From Hyphomicrobiales bacterium (GTDB lineage Bacteria > Pseudomonadota > Alphaproteobacteria > Rhizobiales > Rhizobiaceae), in contig UCJU01000008.1 in NCBI GenBank assembly GCA_900472925.1, forward strand, positions 1 through 64,000: a DNA stretch of 64,000 bases. Direction: 5' to 3'. The notes under the pieces were generated by a model, which saw nothing but the letters and a program-made list of their open reading frames with translations, did not search any database and had not been told where the DNA came from. Of this stretch, positions 24,174 through 32,675 are shown piece by piece; within the stretch, counting starts at the first letter, position 1, and every line of letters starts with the position of its first letter. The position numbers were made by a program, and so were the translations under genes.

Positions 24174-24616
24174 AATTATCCCCTTTGCCGCCGCGGAAGG
24201 TAAATGATTGCCCTTTGCGCGATGCGGATCCAGTCGTTGCCTGATTTGCAGGCTGCCACCAAATGGTTAACAAATTCTAATGACCTTTGGCAAGGTGTGT
24301 AGAATTTATTAAATACTGGCTCCAGTCTGCTGTTATTCAACGTGAATCTGCATCACCAAACATGAATCATAACGTGAACAGATCCCGCTAAGTGATTCAA
24401 TCGACTCTTACATTGTCGTGCCCGGTTTTTCGGACTTGGCGTTTACCGACCTTTAAATGATCTGCCTTATCATTAACGATGCCCGTAAACGAAAGGTTAA
24501 CGACACCGTTTTTTTATTAACGGCAGGTAACTTTTCGGAATCATTCCGGCACATGCCGCAATGAAAGGGCCGGTTCGAGTTATGACCGGGGTCTCGCTAT
24601 CCACGGAGTATTGCGT
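24174..24616. promoter_or_regulatory. Divergent ctrA/fliJ control region with four GANTC sites
   Basis: 443 bp without a gene. GANTC (the CcrM methylation target) occurs at 24344-24348, 24364-24368, 24394-24398 and 24403-24407: four sites in 64 bp, against about 0.25 expected by chance. GGTTAA, the CtrA half-site in reverse, occurs at 24265-24270 (followed seven bases later by TAAT) and at 24495-24500; a further TTAA is at 24517-24520. This matches the general design of methylation-sensitive, CtrA-autoregulated ctrA promoters known from Caulobacter. Confidence 0.75.
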
Positions 24617-24967
24617 ATGAAGTCGCGTGACAGCCTAGTTCGCCTGAAGGAATTTCAGGTCAACGAAAAACGTCGTCAATTGCAGCAATTGCAGTCGATG
24701 ATGTCCGAATTCGAACGAATGGCCAAGGAGTTGGTCCATCAGATTTCTCTGGAGGAGAGCAAATCGGGGATTACAGATCCAACGCATTTCGCCTATCCGA
24801 CCTTCGCGAAGGCCGCTCGCCAACGCGCAGACAATCTCCAGGTCTCCATTCGTGAACTGAAGATGCAGGAAGAAGCCGCGGAAGCGGTTCTGGAAGAAGT
24901 ACAAGCCGAGTACGAGAGAGCAGCTGCTCTCGAAAATCGCGACGTTGCGATTCGCGCTCGCGCCTGA
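24617..24967 (+). CDS. fliJ: Flagellar export chaperone FliJ
   Basis: 116 residues from ATG 24617, with GGAG 8 nt upstream; a TTG at 24611 is in frame but less likely. The protein is almost entirely two long antiparallel helices: SRDSLVRLKEFQVNEKRRQLQQLQSMMSEFERMAKEL and NLQVSIRELKMQEEAAEAVLEEVQAEYERAAALEN. This is the FliJ/CesT-like coiled coil that escorts rod/hook export substrates to the FliI ATPase. No other flagellar gene is near. Its adjacency to ctrA across a shared control region suggests direct CtrA control. Confidence 0.85.
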   Translation: MKSRDSLVRLKEFQVNEKRRQLQQLQSMMSEFERMAKELVHQISLEESKSGITDPTHFAYPTFAKAARQRADNLQVSIRELKMQEEAAEAVLEEVQAEYERAAALENRDVAIRARA

Positions 24968-25107
24968 AACGAAACGAAGCAAGGAAACGTCCTCATTGAC
25001 GGTGGCCAGTGGATCAGGAGGCTGCTTTCAATGGCGTGACGTCATGTCTTGTCGTCGGTCATAATCGTTGAGATTTGCCCGGCGCAAATTGCGTTCCTGA
25101 TAACGAC

Positions 25108-25139
25108 AAAAAGCCGCTCGATGTTCGGGCGGTTTTTTT
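25108..25139 (+). terminator. Terminator downstream of fliJ
   Basis: Stem AAGCCGCTCGA / TTCGGGCGGTTT (11 bp with two G-T pairs) and a T7 run, 140 bp after the fliJ stop. Confidence 0.75.
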
Positions 25140-25202
25140 ATGCGCGTGATTTGGCGCTGACCATCAGCTAACTGATGACAAAATCTGGAGGGTCGGAACG
25201 TC

Positions 25203-25640
25203 ATGGATGACAACGCAAAAATGGTAGGCGCGCACAAAATAACCCGAGGCTCCTGCCTATGCGGGCGCGTGCATTGGGAATTTCGAGGTGAAATATCGGA
25301 TGCTACAATTTGCAACTGCACCGCGTGTCGCCGGTACGGTGTTTTATGGGCCTATGATTATGAGGACCATGGCATTTCCATAGAAGATCCGCAGGATCAG
25401 CTCGTTGGATATCAGCGAGGATCGAACGTCTTGTCGTTCAATTTCTGCAAGACGTGCGGTAATCTGGTTTCATGGCGCCGAACGAAAGCCGAAGGCGATG
25501 GCCGCTTAAGGATTGCCGTCAATCTTCGTCTCGCCGAGCCTGCCAACGTCGCGGATATACCGATCGTTCGGTTCGATGGCTTGCACAGCTTTGACGATTT
25601 GCCGATGGATGGGCGCACGGTCAAAGACGTCTGGTTCTGA
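25203..25640 (+). CDS. GFA-family (glutathione-dependent formaldehyde-activating-like) zinc protein
   Basis: 145 residues with the Mss4-like zinc fold of the GFA family. Zinc-ligand cysteines: GSCLCGRVHWEF (Cys18, Cys20), ICNCTACRRYG (Cys37, Cys39, Cys42) and FCKTCGNLV (Cys82, Cys85). Family members are annotated from Gfa, which speeds S-hydroxymethylglutathione formation, but most are uncharacterised, so no reaction is claimed. It is a single gene with its own ATG at 25203 (GGAGGGTCGG upstream). The 130 bp after it holds only a weak hairpin (25713-25736). Confidence 0.85.
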   Translation: MDDNAKMVGAHKITRGSCLCGRVHWEFRGEISDATICNCTACRRYGVLWAYDYEDHGISIEDPQDQLVGYQRGSNVLSFNFCKTCGNLVSWRRTKAEGDGRLRIAVNLRLAEPANVADIPIVRFDGLHSFDDLPMDGRTVKDVWF

Positions 25641-25773
25641 TCAGTCCGAACGTCGGATGGAGCTATCTGCTTTTTCATCATGCCAAAACAAATCAGCGCC
25701 ACGCATTCCCCGTCAGGCAGGGAAGGTGACGCCTGATTTTTGTCTTCGATTTCCCTTGAAGGGGAAGCGTAAA

Positions 25774-26049
25774 CTAGTGACGATATTGCTGGATACGCGT
25801 GGTGCGCAGGCCAGCAAGGCCGTGGTCGCTGATAGAAGACTGCCAGGAGAGGAACTCCTCAACTGTCAGCGTATAACGTTCGCAGGCTTCCTCGAGGCTC
25901 AATAGTCCTCCTCGTACCGCGGCGACAACCTCTGCTTTTCGACGAATGACCCAGCGGCGCGTGTCCGCAGGAGGTAAATCGGCAATCGTAAGAGGGCTGC
26001 CATCGGGGCCGATGACATATTTAACTCGTGGGCGTATCATTTCGGTCAT
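25774..26049 (-). CDS. sciP: CtrA inhibitor SciP (DUF1153)
   Basis: 91 residues, DUF1153. Core RVKYVIGPDGSPLTIADLPPADTRRWVIRRKAEVVAAVRGGLLSLEEACERYTLTVEEFLSWQSSI is a helix-turn-helix of the transposase-like type, highly conserved in alphaproteobacteria. In Caulobacter, SciP binds CtrA or CtrA-dependent promoters and blocks their transcription in G1. ATG 26049 has AGAG upstream; the ATG at 26040 lacks a ribosome site. It lies 1.6 kb from ctrA, on the same strand. Confidence 0.92.
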   Translation of the reverse strand: MTEMIRPRVKYVIGPDGSPLTIADLPPADTRRWVIRRKAEVVAAVRGGLLSLEEACERYTLTVEEFLSWQSSISDHGLAGLRTTRIQQYRH

Positions 26050-26374
26050 TGGACACTCTACACAAACTCAAGACCATATCTGATGCACTCTAGGGGCGTA
26101 CCTTTAAAAATTACCTAAGCAACTTGTGAGGATTTGTTAAGAATTTGAATGGTTTCGCCTGATTTGTTCGAGCTTTGCTGGATTCTTGTGCCAAAAAGAA
26201 AAAATCGTTTTGTATTTTTTTGCACCAGTTGAGGCCAAAAAAAGTCATATCGGAATTTCATCACGTTCGCAGGCAACCAATAGAAACCTTAAATTGGCTG
26301 TTATTCAACTGTCGGCGAGTATTGAGAGTGGGAGTTGCCTGCCGTCACTTTCTTCGTAACGGCAGGCTTGGAAA
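26050..26374. promoter_or_regulatory. sciP upstream region
   Basis: 325 bp between the two leftward genes DUF2793 and sciP. It is AT-rich, with one GANTC at 26181-26185 and a TTAA at 26137-26140. Either could serve cell-cycle control of sciP, but a full CtrA site (TTAA-N7-TTAA) is not present. No credible gene is present. Confidence 0.4.
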
Positions 26375-27415
26375 TCATAGCATCATCAAAGCGAGTTCTG
26401 TTTTGCCGGTCCCGTAGCCAAGCTGGCAGCTGCCGCTATGGGCGAGCGATATCTGGTCATCCGCCGTGAGAGGCACGAGAAAGCTTGCCGATTGCAAACT
26501 TTTGGCGGCGGATGCGGTGCCGTTCAAAGCAAATGAGCTTGCCGCACCGTTGATCCTGATCGCAACCGTATGCCCCGAAGAAGCAATGACGGCCAGCGAC
26601 AAGGTCACAAGGTAGATAGCGGTTGCCGGAACCACCAGTTCCTTCATCGTATCGCTGACGACGCCACCAAGCGCAAATCCACCCTGTTGGAGAGGCAGAT
26701 CTGTAAAGCCCGAGGTCGTCCCGGATGCATGCGATACCGTCCCGGCTGCGCGTCCAGCGCGCACCAGTGGCCTTGCGGGCATGAAGACACGTCCGGCACC
26801 TGAGATCGAAAGTGCGGTCGTCCACGTCGCGCCATCTGCTGAGGTCTTGATCGAAAAACTATCGTTACCTGCCAGCCCCATTTCCGCGCGTCCACTCCAG
26901 CCGGATTGGAACAGCAACGAGGCCGTATCGTTGGGCGACGCCTTGTTCACCTTTACCTGGTGCCCTCCGCCAGAGGGTGGGTTGGTGAAAAGACTGGCCT
27001 GAGAGGACACGGCCAATCTGTTTGAGGTATCCGCTGTGGCATTGACGCCCAGTTGCAGAAAACGCGGGTTTTCCGGAAGGGGAATGTCGCTCCACCCGCC
27101 GTTCTGCAGCACCTTTGCCTGCCCATTTTCTACAAACCAGGCCTGCCAGCCATCGCGTGGCGATATGTAAATCCATGTATCGTCTTGCCGGAATGCCAGT
27201 TTTCCGGCTTGGCTCGCCCAATCGCCAGTGGCTGCGGAGGCGATCAGAAAGCAATCGCCATCGTGAGGCGCAGCGGGAGGCGCACCGATCTCGCTCTGGA
27301 CAACCAGTTGCGTGATCGCATCCAGTCTTTGCAGGGCTTCATTGTGGGTGACGTGCTTTTGTGCCTGGGATGGCAGAATATAGGGTAGCTCAAGTCGTGT
27401 CGTCTGTTCGGTCAT
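26375..27415 (-). CDS. DUF2793 phage-tail-type protein
   Basis: 346 residues. The N-terminal 110 residues match DUF2793: LELPYILPSQAQKHVTHNEALQRLDAITQLVVQS, GDCFLIASAATGDWASQAGKLAFRQDDTWIYISPRDGWQAWF. These are found in prophages and gene-transfer-agent-like clusters as tail or fibre proteins. The rest is beta-rich, like receptor-binding fibres (VNATADTSNRLAVSSQASLF, LSISGAGRVFMPARPLVRAGR, then a C-terminal C1q/TNF-like strand set SHTVAIRINGAASSF). No other phage gene is near, so it is an isolated or domesticated element. Its upstream neighbour is sciP. Confidence 0.82.
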   Translation of the reverse strand: MTEQTTRLELPYILPSQAQKHVTHNEALQRLDAITQLVVQSEIGAPPAAPHDGDCFLIASAATGDWASQAGKLAFRQDDTWIYISPRDGWQAWFVENGQAKVLQNGGWSDIPLPENPRFLQLGVNATADTSNRLAVSSQASLFTNPPSGGGHQVKVNKASPNDTASLLFQSGWSGRAEMGLAGNDSFSIKTSADGATWTTALSISGAGRVFMPARPLVRAGRAAGTVSHASGTTSGFTDLPLQQGGFALGGVVSDTMKELVVPATAIYLVTLSLAVIASSGHTVAIRINGAASSFALNGTASAAKSLQSASFLVPLTADDQISLAHSGSCQLGYGTGKTELALMML

Positions 27416-27500
27416 GGTTCAATCTCCGTTGCAACGAAGAGTGTGGGGCCATGCCGGATGCCGTGGAGAAAAGTGCAAAAATATTTTCAGGCGTCGATTT

Positions 27501-28274
27501 TTAAGGCGCTGCACCCCAGGCGATGAAATCGGGATTGGCAAGCGCGTCACTATCGCTGTCATCAAGCTCATAGCGCAGGGGGGCGCCAGACATATCCAGT
27601 GTTATGCCGCCGGCGGCTCGCAAGACTGCGTCGCCTGCTGCCGTATCCCACATCATTGTGCGGCTGAAGCGCGGATAGACGTCTGCCGCACCTTCGGCCA
27701 GCATGCAGAATTTCAGGGAGGAGCCGATGGATATACTGTCGATCAATCCGCGTTCGGCAACGAAGGCCTCTGTCTTGGGCGTGCAATGGGACCGGCTGAT
27801 AACAGCAATCGGAATTGTCGGCTTGGCACGGCAGCGTACCTTGCGCGCGTCGGTCTGCTCGAACTCGTCGGAAATCTGCACCTTGCAGGCAATATTGCCG
27901 TCCCCTGTCCACAGCACCTTCAGTGCAGGCGCATAGACCACCCCCATCACCGGTGTACCGTTGCGGACGAGGGCAATATTGACCGTAAAATCCTGTTTAC
28001 CGGAAATGAACTCCTTGGTTCCATCCAAGGGATCAACCAGAAAAAACTCGTCTCCGGCATTCGGCACGATGCCGTTGGCGGCTGCTTCTTCCGCGATGAT
28101 CGGAATGTCTGGAAAATGCTGGGTGAGCGCGTTAAGAATCGCGTCTTCAGCCCGCTGGTCGGCTTCTGTTACGGGTGAGCAATCGTTCTTGTAGGTGACG
28201 TGGAGGCCAGCGGCATGGACCGACATGATCTCTTTGCCCGCCTCTAATGTGGCTGCTATCAATATTTCAAGCAT
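27501..28274 (-). CDS. cysQ: 3'(2'),5'-bisphosphate nucleotidase
   Basis: 257 residues of the inositol-monophosphatase superfamily. Metal-binding motifs: PIIAEEAAA (Glu62, Glu63), FFLVDPLDGTKEFISG (Asp81, Asp84, the DPxDGT hallmark) and MWDTAAGDAVLRAAGGITLDMSG near the C-terminus. CysQ removes the 3' phosphate of PAP or PAPS, preventing toxic build-up in sulfate assimilation. No cys genes are nearby. Single gene. Confidence 0.92.
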   Translation of the reverse strand: MLEILIAATLEAGKEIMSVHAAGLHVTYKNDCSPVTEADQRAEDAILNALTQHFPDIPIIAEEAAANGIVPNAGDEFFLVDPLDGTKEFISGKQDFTVNIALVRNGTPVMGVVYAPALKVLWTGDGNIACKVQISDEFEQTDARKVRCRAKPTIPIAVISRSHCTPKTEAFVAERGLIDSISIGSSLKFCMLAEGAADVYPRFSRTMMWDTAAGDAVLRAAGGITLDMSGAPLRYELDDSDSDALANPDFIAWGAAP

Positions 28275-28632
28275 CGAAATCCCTTAGCCGATCGCCGGAT
28301 GCGTTTTCCAGCAAAGACGACATAAGCCTTCCTTATCGTATTTACAACGCAACCATATGTTGGTGCGATTATACCGACCGCGCAGCATTTGCAGTCTGCT
28401 TTTGAGTTGCGCGCTGTTTTTTACGGCAACTGATGCCGAAAATATCATCGTTGTGATCTGTCAGGCAGCATTGCATGAGGAAAATTCAAATTTTGGGCAA
28501 AATGACTCGTTTTTGACTTCACATTTCGTGCGAACTCGATATGGGTTTTGAGTAAGGGGGACAAAAAATGCAGCCCCCGGAAGCAACATAAACGAGACCT
28601 GTTCCGTTCGAGAGTGGGTCCGGGGGAAAAAT
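28275..28632. promoter_or_regulatory. Divergent cysQ/livH control region
   Basis: 358 bp. AT-rich, with an inverted repeat AAAATT-CA-AATTTT at 28483-28496 and a purine-rich leader. A 64-codon frame (28357-28551) has a hydrophobic patch but no ribosome site, and I do not accept it. The livH ribosome site GGGGGAAAA ends 3 bp before its ATG. Presumably contains the liv promoter; no -35/-10 pair stands out. Confidence 0.4.
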
Positions 28633-29535
28633 ATGGAGTACTTTTTCCAGCAGCTCATCAACGGGCTGACTCTTGGATCGATCTATGGCCTCATCGCCAT
28701 TGGCTACACGATGGTTTATGGCATTGTCGGCATGATCAACTTTGCTCATGGCGATATTTTCATGCTTGGCGGCTTCGCCGCGTTGATCGTCTATCTGATT
28801 CTCACATCATTCTTCGTCGGCATACCTGTCGTCATCCTTCTTCTTGTGATGATGGTCGTGGCGATGCTGATGACCGGCTTGTGGAACTGGGCGATCGAGC
28901 GTGTGGCCTATCGCCCGCTTCGTGGCTCCTTCCGTCTTGCGCCGTTGATCACGGCAATCGGTATGTCCATTGCGCTGTCGAACTTCATTCAGGTGACGCA
29001 GGGCCCGCGCAACAAGCCTATCCCAGCCTTGGTGACAGATGTTTACCACTTCGGTGCCATCACCATTTCGCTGAAACAACTCCTCATTGTGGCCATTACG
29101 TCGGTTTTGCTGTTCGCCTTCTGGTATATCGTCAACAAGACGCCGCTGGGCCGCGCGCAGCGTGCCACAGAGCAGGACCGCAAGATGGCTGCCCTCTTGG
29201 GCGTGGATGTTGATCGCACGATCTCCATCACCTTCGTCATGGGGGCCGCGCTCGCTGCGGTCGCCGGTACGATGTATCTGATGTATTATGGCGTTGCGTC
29301 CTTCAACGACGGCTTCATTCCAGGCGTCAAGGCGTTCACCGCAGCCGTTCTCGGCGGTATCGGCTCCTTGCCCGGCGCCGTGCTGGGTGGCTTGCTGATC
29401 GGCCTCATCGAGAGCCTCTGGTCTGCGTATTTCTCGATTGCTTACAAAGACGTCGCCGCATTCGGCATCCTGGCATTCGTCCTGATTTTCAAGCCGACTG
29501 GTATTCTGGGCCGTCCGGAAGTCGAGAAGGTTTAA
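28633..29535 (+). CDS. livH: Branched-chain amino acid ABC transporter permease LivH
   Basis: 300 residues with about eight helices. Family marks: LINGLTLGSIYGLIAIGYTMVYGIVGMINFAHGDIFMLGGFAAL at the N-terminus, PLRGSFRLAPLITAIGMSIALSNF, LGRAQRATEQDRKMAALLGVDVDRTI (the cytoplasmic coupling loop) and GIGSLPGAVLGGLLIGLIESL. Forms a heterodimer channel with LivM for leucine, isoleucine, valine and possibly other amino acids. First gene of the liv operon, 4 bp before livM. Confidence 0.95.
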   Translation: MEYFFQQLINGLTLGSIYGLIAIGYTMVYGIVGMINFAHGDIFMLGGFAALIVYLILTSFFVGIPVVILLLVMMVVAMLMTGLWNWAIERVAYRPLRGSFRLAPLITAIGMSIALSNFIQVTQGPRNKPIPALVTDVYHFGAITISLKQLLIVAITSVLLFAFWYIVNKTPLGRAQRATEQDRKMAALLGVDVDRTISITFVMGAALAAVAGTMYLMYYGVASFNDGFIPGVKAFTAAVLGGIGSLPGAVLGGLLIGLIESLWSAYFSIAYKDVAAFGILAFVLIFKPTGILGRPEVEKV

Positions 29536-29539
29536 GATC

Positions 29540-30937
29540 ATGGCAAATATGACGTCTGAAAAAGATAATTCCGGTCAAAGCGTGATGGCGCATGCTTTGA
29601 AGGAAGGCTTGCTGGCCGGTGTCGTCTCATTGGGGATGTTTATTCTTTACGTCGGCATCGTCACCTATCAGGATATCAACAACCAGTTGATCTGGGGTAC
29701 GCGTTGGGGTCTTCTGGCAATCTTCGTGGCGATTGCCGCCGTTGGCCGCTTTCTCGTGGTCGGCTTCGTCAAGCCGCATCTCGACAGCCGCAAGCTGGCC
29801 AAATCCAAGTCCGGCGTTCTGGAAATTTCCGAAGACAAGGGTTTCCTGCGCAAGCATTTCCTCAAGATCGCACTCGTATTTCTGCTGGTCTATCCTGCAA
29901 TCGCTGTTGGCCTTTTCGGCTTCCAGGGCTCGCTGAAACTCGTCGATAACTTTGGCATTCAGATCCTTATCTACGTCATGCTGGCATGGGGCCTGAACAT
30001 CGTGGTTGGCCTCGCTGGCCTGCTCGATCTGGGTTACGTCGCGTTTTATGCGGTCGGCGCCTATTCCTACGCGCTGCTTTCCAGTCACTTTGGATTGTCC
30101 TTCTGGGTTCTTCTGCCCATGGCCGGCGTTCTGGCTGCCTTCTGGGGCATCATCCTCGGCTTCCCGGTGCTGCGCCTGCGCGGTGACTATCTTGCCATCG
30201 TCACGCTCGCCTTTGGTGAAATCATCCGGCTCGTGCTGCTCAATTGGACAGAGGTTACCAAGGGGACCTTCGGTATTTCCGGCATCGCCAAGGCATCCGT
30301 TTTCGGCATCTGGTCCTTCGATGTCGGCGCGCCGAACAACTTCGCCAAGGCATTCGGCCTTTCGATGTCGTCGTCCTATTACAAAATTTTCCTGTTCTAC
30401 GTCATTCTTCTGCTGTGCATGTTGACGGCTTACGTCACCATCAAGTTGCGCAGAATGCCGATCGGCCGTGCGTGGGAAGCTCTGCGTGAAGACGAAATCG
30501 CCTGCCGCTCGCTCGGTATCGATACCGTCAAGACCAAGCTGACCGCCTTTGCGACCGGCGCGATGTTCGGCGGTTTCGCGGGCTCTTTCTTTGCGGCACG
30601 TCAGGGTTTCGTGTCACCGGAAAGCTTCGTGTTCCTCGAATCGGCTGTTATTCTGGCTATCGTGGTTCTCGGCGGCATGGGTTCGCTCACCGGCATCGCA
30701 ATTGCGGCTGTCGTTATGGTGGGTGGCACGGAGCTGCTGCGCGAAATGGAATTCCTCAAGCACATTTTCGGCCCGGACTTCACACCGGAACTATACCGTA
30801 TGCTGCTGTTCGGTCTGGCGATGATCATCGTGATGCTGTTCAAACCACGCGGTTTTGTCGGCTCTCGTGAACCCACGGCCTTCCTGAAAGAGCGCAAGTC
30901 CGTCTCCGGCAGCTTCACCAAGGAAGGTAACGGCTGA
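29540..30937 (+). CDS. livM: Branched-chain amino acid ABC transporter permease LivM
   Basis: 465 residues, longer than the 320-420 usual for LivM, because about 110 N-terminal residues form an extra region with two helices (LLAGVVSLGMFILYVGIVTYQ and WGLLAIFVAIAAVGRFLVV). The core starts near ALVFLLVYPAIAVGLFGFQGS and contains VGLAGLLDLGYVAFYAVGAYSYALL, GDYLAIVTLAFGEIIRLVLLN, AWEALREDEIACRSLGIDTVKTKLTAFATGAMFGGFAGSFFAARQGFVSPESF and GIAIAAVVMVGGTELL. Stop overlaps the livG start (TGATG). Confidence 0.94.
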   Translation: MANMTSEKDNSGQSVMAHALKEGLLAGVVSLGMFILYVGIVTYQDINNQLIWGTRWGLLAIFVAIAAVGRFLVVGFVKPHLDSRKLAKSKSGVLEISEDKGFLRKHFLKIALVFLLVYPAIAVGLFGFQGSLKLVDNFGIQILIYVMLAWGLNIVVGLAGLLDLGYVAFYAVGAYSYALLSSHFGLSFWVLLPMAGVLAAFWGIILGFPVLRLRGDYLAIVTLAFGEIIRLVLLNWTEVTKGTFGISGIAKASVFGIWSFDVGAPNNFAKAFGLSMSSSYYKIFLFYVILLLCMLTAYVTIKLRRMPIGRAWEALREDEIACRSLGIDTVKTKLTAFATGAMFGGFAGSFFAARQGFVSPESFVFLESAVILAIVVLGGMGSLTGIAIAAVVMVGGTELLREMEFLKHIFGPDFTPELYRMLLFGLAMIIVMLFKPRGFVGSREPTAFLKERKSVSGSFTKEGNG

Positions 30938-31800
30938 TGGCTTCCGGAAACATTGACATGACACAAGACACGATCCTGAAAGTCGAACACCTGTCCATGA
31001 AGTTCGGTGGTCTGATGGCCATCAACGACTTCTCCTTCGAAGCCAAGCGCGGTGAAATCACCGCGTTGATCGGGCCGAACGGAGCGGGCAAGACGACCGT
31101 CTTCAACTGCATCACCGGCTTCTACAAGCCGACGATGGGCATGATCACCATGCGCCGCAAGACGGGCGAGGAGCATCTTCTCGAGCGTCTGCCGGATTTC
31201 GAGATCACCAAGAAGGCAAAGGTCGCTCGCACGTTCCAGAATATCCGGTTGTTTTCCGGCCTGACTGTCTTGGAGAACCTTTTGGTTGCCCAGCACAATG
31301 CTTTGATGAAGGCGTCCGGCTACACCATTCTCGGTCTTTTAGGGCTGCCGACCTACAGCAAGGCAGCGGCAGCGGCGATCGAGAAAGCCAAATATTGGCT
31401 TGATAAGGCTGACCTCACCGACCGTGCAGATGACCCTGCCGGAGACCTTCCCTACGGTGCGCAGCGTCGTCTGGAAATTGCCCGCGCCATGTGCACGGGG
31501 CCGGAACTTTTATGCCTAGACGAACCGGCGGCAGGTCTTAATCCGAAGGAATCTCTGGCCCTCAACAACCTGCTTCGCGGCATTCGCTCGGAGGGCACGT
31601 CTCTGCTTCTCATCGAGCATGACATGTCGGTCGTGATGGAGATTTCCGATCACGTCGTGGTTCTCGAATATGGTCAGAAGATTTCCGATGGCACGCCTGA
31701 CCACGTGAAGAACGATCCGAAGGTCATCGCCGCCTATCTGGGTGTTGAGGATGATGAAGTGGAAGAAGTGATTGCAGAAGAACTTGGGGGGACGATCTGA
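30937..31800 (+). CDS. livG: Branched-chain amino acid ABC transporter ATPase LivG
   Basis: 287 residues. Walker A GPNGAGKTT at 46-54, the LivG-specific stretch VARTFQNIRLFSGLTVLENLLVAQHN, signature-equivalent LPYGAQRRLEIARAM, Walker B LLCLDEPAAGLNPKE, switch His in LIEHDMSVVMEISDHVVVLEYG, and a C-terminal extension AYLGVEDDEVEEVIAEELGG. Works with LivF on the LivHM channel. Translationally coupled to livM (overlap 1 bp) and to livF (overlap 1 bp). Confidence 0.95.
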   Translation: MASGNIDMTQDTILKVEHLSMKFGGLMAINDFSFEAKRGEITALIGPNGAGKTTVFNCITGFYKPTMGMITMRRKTGEEHLLERLPDFEITKKAKVARTFQNIRLFSGLTVLENLLVAQHNALMKASGYTILGLLGLPTYSKAAAAAIEKAKYWLDKADLTDRADDPAGDLPYGAQRRLEIARAMCTGPELLCLDEPAAGLNPKESLALNNLLRGIRSEGTSLLLIEHDMSVVMEISDHVVVLEYGQKISDGTPDHVKNDPKVIAAYLGVEDDEVEEVIAEELGGTI

Positions 31801-32528
31801 TGTCAGGTGAACCCCTTCTCAAAGTCCAGAACGTCGAAACTTACTACGGCAACATTCGCGCACTGGCTGGCGTGGACGTCGAGGTTAAGCGCGGCGAAAT
31901 CGTCAGCCTCATCGGTGCAAACGGTGCCGGAAAATCGACATTGATGATGACGATCTGCGGTAGCCCGCAGGCGCGCACCGGTTCGGTGATTTTCGATGGC
32001 GAAGACATTACCCAGGTGCCGACGCACCTGATCGCGCGCAAGCGCATTGCACAATCCCCGGAAGGTCGTCGCATCTTCCCGCGGATGACCGTGCTGGAAA
32101 ATCTCCAGATGGGCGCAAATCTCGATAACCTCAAATACTTCAAAGAGGACGTCGAGAAGATTTTTGTGATGTTCCCGCGCCTGAAAGAACGTCAAAGCCA
32201 GCGTGGTGGCACGCTGTCGGGTGGTGAGCAGCAGATGTTGTCCATCGGTCGCGCGCTTATGTCTCGCCCCAAATTGCTTTTGCTGGACGAACCGTCGCTC
32301 GGTCTAGCGCCTCTGATCGTGAAGGGCATTTTCGAAGCGATCAAGACGCTCAACAAGGAAGAGGGGCTAACCGTCTTTCTGGTGGAGCAGAACGCCTTCG
32401 CCGCCTTGAAGCTGTCGGACCGCGCCTATGTCATGGTCAACGGCAAGGTGACGATGAGTGGTTCCGGCAAGGAACTTCTGGCAAATCCGGAAGTGCGCGC
32501 TGCCTATCTCGAAGGCGGTCGTCACTGA
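31800..32528 (+). CDS. livF: Branched-chain amino acid ABC transporter ATPase LivF
   Basis: 242 residues. Walker A GANGAGKST at 39-47, Q-loop ARKRIAQSPEGRRIFPRMTVLENLQMGA (LivF-type), signature LSGGEQQMLSIGRALM, Walker B LLLLDEPSLGLAPLIV and VFLVEQNAFAALKLSDRAYVMVNGK. Second ATPase of the LivHMGF importer. A hairpin follows 80 bp after the stop, before the DUF6867 gene. Confidence 0.95.
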   Translation: MSGEPLLKVQNVETYYGNIRALAGVDVEVKRGEIVSLIGANGAGKSTLMMTICGSPQARTGSVIFDGEDITQVPTHLIARKRIAQSPEGRRIFPRMTVLENLQMGANLDNLKYFKEDVEKIFVMFPRLKERQSQRGGTLSGGEQQMLSIGRALMSRPKLLLLDEPSLGLAPLIVKGIFEAIKTLNKEEGLTVFLVEQNAFAALKLSDRAYVMVNGKVTMSGSGKELLANPEVRAAYLEGGRH

Positions 32529-32608
32529 TGTCGTCTGCGCCCGCTTTCGTGGGCGCAGTTTATCGGCAAACATTCCTTCCGGATGTGTCGATCTCAGATA
32601 ACAATAAA

Positions 32609-32629
32609 GCCTCCCGATGAACGGGAGGC
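32609..32629 (+). terminator. Hairpin between livF and the DUF6867 gene
   Basis: 8-bp perfect stem GCCTCCCG / CGGGAGGC with a 5-nt loop. No T-run follows on the plus strand, so it may attenuate or stabilise the liv transcript rather than end it. Confidence 0.5.
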
Positions 32630-32675
32630 GCTAGACCAAAGGCATGCTCTGCGGCGCAAAGGCTTCGGGGCAGGG

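Noticed and set aside
28357-28551. 64-codon frame with a hydrophobic stretch upstream of livH
   Set aside because: No ribosome site, ends in low-complexity sequence, and lies in a promoter region.
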